Below are positions 28,616-30,000 of a DNA stretch of 30,000 nucleotides, one piece after another. The DNA comes from Prorocentrum cordatum (lineage: Eukaryota > Sar > Dinophyceae > Prorocentrales > Prorocentraceae). The notes under the pieces are model-generated. The model was not told where the DNA came from and searched no databases. It was given only the letters and a program-made list of their open reading frames with translations. The translations under genes and the position numbers were made by a program. Positions within the stretch are counted from its first letter, which is position 1. Each line of letters starts with the position of its first letter. The DNA lies in assembly GCA_963575745.1 (NCBI GenBank), contig CAUYUJ010018304.1, positions 1 through 30,000 of the forward strand. The letters run 5' to 3'.

Positions 28616-28880
28616 CGCCCCCCCCGCGAACCACCCGCGACCCACCCCGCGACCCACCCCGCGACCACCCCGCGACCCACCCGCGACCCACCCCGCGACC
28701 CACCCCGCGACCCACCCGCAACCCACCCCGCGACCCACCCGCGACCCACCCCGCGACCCATCCGCGACCCACCCGCAACCCACCCGTGTCTCATATCCAT
28801 CCCGCGACCCTTCCGCGACCCTTCCGCGACCCACCCGCGACCCAGCTGCGACCTATTTGCGACCCACCCGCGACCTACCC
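28616..28880 (+). repeat. 10-12-bp minisatellite (CCCGCGACCCA)n
   Basis: About 22 units of CGCGACCCACC or CCGCGACCCACC with slightly varying length and some substitutions (CGCAACCCACC, CGCGACCCTTC). It follows the TTG/TCG tract directly. Confidence 0.95.
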
Positions 28881-30000
28881 ACAGTGGTTTAATGAACAAA
28901 TCGGCGCCCGCGGCGGGCTCGTTGTATAATTTGTGAAACTTTGGCACCTTTGGCGGGCTTCGTCAGAGTCTCGCAGACTGCCGACGTCCCCACCGCACCC
29001 TCACTCTTCTCCTCATCTGCGGGGTGCTACGGTTATTTTTGATGCGGTGTGTAAGGTCCACATGCGTGCGCGACGCATCGCGAGCATTTGACAATGTGTT
29101 GGCCCGCATCAGGTAGGGACGTGGCACGGGAAATGTTGACATCCGGGCATCAGTTAGCGATGAGCTAGCCTGCGTGTATCTTGTATCACGCAGGGTCGAG
29201 GCGTGGTGGGAAGTGAGAAGGGGCGGGCCTTCTCAGATGTCTCGGAAGTCTCACAGCCTGCTGGGAGGTTTTCAACTTGTCCGAAGGCGCCAGGGTTTCT
29301 GAGAAGTCCCGCCGCCTTCTGAGAAGGCCTTCTCCTCCTCCTCACCGTCCCCCCCCCTCGCTCGCCGCCGAGATCAGGGGGGGCGCTCCATCAGCTTTCT
29401 GTGGCCACTGGACAAGTAGGGGCGGAACGCTCTCGAGAAATCGGGACGCTTGGGCATTTTTTGGGCCCTCGGGCTCGCTCCCCCCCTCCTCCGCGCGCTC
29501 TCCCCGATGGTGCTCATCGCTCTCCGCTGGCTGGTCCCTCTTCGTGCCTGCTCCCTTCGCCCCTCGCGCGGGCGGGGCGCGGCCCCCCGATGACCTCGTC
29601 TGTCACGCCACTCGCTGTCGGAGGCGAGCGAGGGGGGCGGGGAAGGTGAGGAGGGCAAGGCCCTCTCGGAAGGCGACGGGACTTCTCTCTCAGAAGCCCT
29701 CGCGCCCACTGAGAGGTCTTCCGTGTCTGCGGGGAAGGCTCGGGCAACCTCTCGGAAGGCCGCGGAGCTTCCGAGCCCTCTGAGGAGGCCCACGCCTTCT
29801 CACTACTCCCCCTTGCTCGCTGCCGATAGGTAGTGCTTTCAGAGGTCGATTGCTCCGCAGAAGTGTTACCCCGCCGACCGCCCCCCAGAGGGCATTCCTC
29901 TGAGCGAAGCTTCCCAGCTCCTCATGGGGACAATCCGTCTGTGCGTCGGAGTTTTTTCGCCCGAATTTTGAAGGGCCTCTTCTGAATTTCGATGCTCCTC
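28881..30000. other. GC-rich DNA with short AGAAGGC hairpin motifs, no gene seen
   Basis: From 29220 the phrases TCTGAGAAGGCC, TCTCGGAAGGCG and CTCTCAGAAGCCC recur on both strands. GCCTTCTGAGAAGGC at about 29311-29325 is a near-perfect palindrome with a one-base centre. Open frames on both strands have GC-driven composition (Arg, Pro, Ser, Gly) and no domain. Confidence 0.4.

Overview
The window reads as nuclear DNA of a dinoflagellate. The strongest evidence is a 20-nt match (176-195) to the dinoflagellate spliced leader, the mini-exon trans-spliced onto dinoflagellate nuclear mRNAs. Supporting signs are very low gene density, dense tandem repeats, a LINE-like ORF1 region, a decayed non-LTR reverse transcriptase and a protein made of short YG...WxxxY repeats of a kind I recall from symbiotic dinoflagellates. 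The species cannot be named from the sequence. No rRNA, tRNA, CRISPR array, bacterial-type operon, promoter or terminator could be supported.

Layout. 1-1629: relict spliced leader followed by a retroelement-like coding region that runs into satellite DNA. 1630-2926: first satellite element, without its leader. 2927-6605: two duplicated blocks of a ~175-bp tandem repeat, the first interrupted by a second satellite element (3211-4310). 6606-8270: GC-rich patch, a decayed ~170-bp repeat and a third copy of the spliced-leader-site repeat. 8283-8610: GAT microsatellite. 8893-10130: third satellite element, minus strand. 10131-12525: no confident gene, one weak exon candidate. 12526-13989: fourth satellite element. 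14280-15460: GA/AT microsatellite and two short-period tandem repeats. 16760-17113: reverse-transcriptase remnant on the minus strand. 17300-19580: low-complexity and GT repeat DNA. 19580-19751: a small inverted-repeat (MITE-like) element. 19862-28615: interleaved repeat families separated by long (TTG)n tracts, including one credible ORF (22062-22649), a fifth satellite element (23768-24645) and an inverted-repeat-bounded composite (24725-26588). 27115-28045: a higher-order repeat. 28616-28880: an 11-bp minisatellite. 28881-30000: GC-rich DNA without a recognisable gene.

The best candidate for an undescribed system is a family of five related elements. Those with intact left ends share a leader (begins TTGTTCCCAACC and can form a hairpin), all share a trailer (ends GGTTGGGTCCTTCGCCAGGC), and between these lies a tandem array. 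The arrays, and a sixth array in the composite, are assembled from the same three modules in different combinations, giving 90-, 77- and 63-bp periods around one constant core, GGGAGCTCCACCGAAG. One copy sits inside a tandem repeat whose uninterrupted units give an approximate empty site. No transposase is visible, so they would have to be mobilised in trans or spread by recombination. Expressed function is plausible for only two loci (475-1629 and 22062-22649), and both may be mobile-element remnants.
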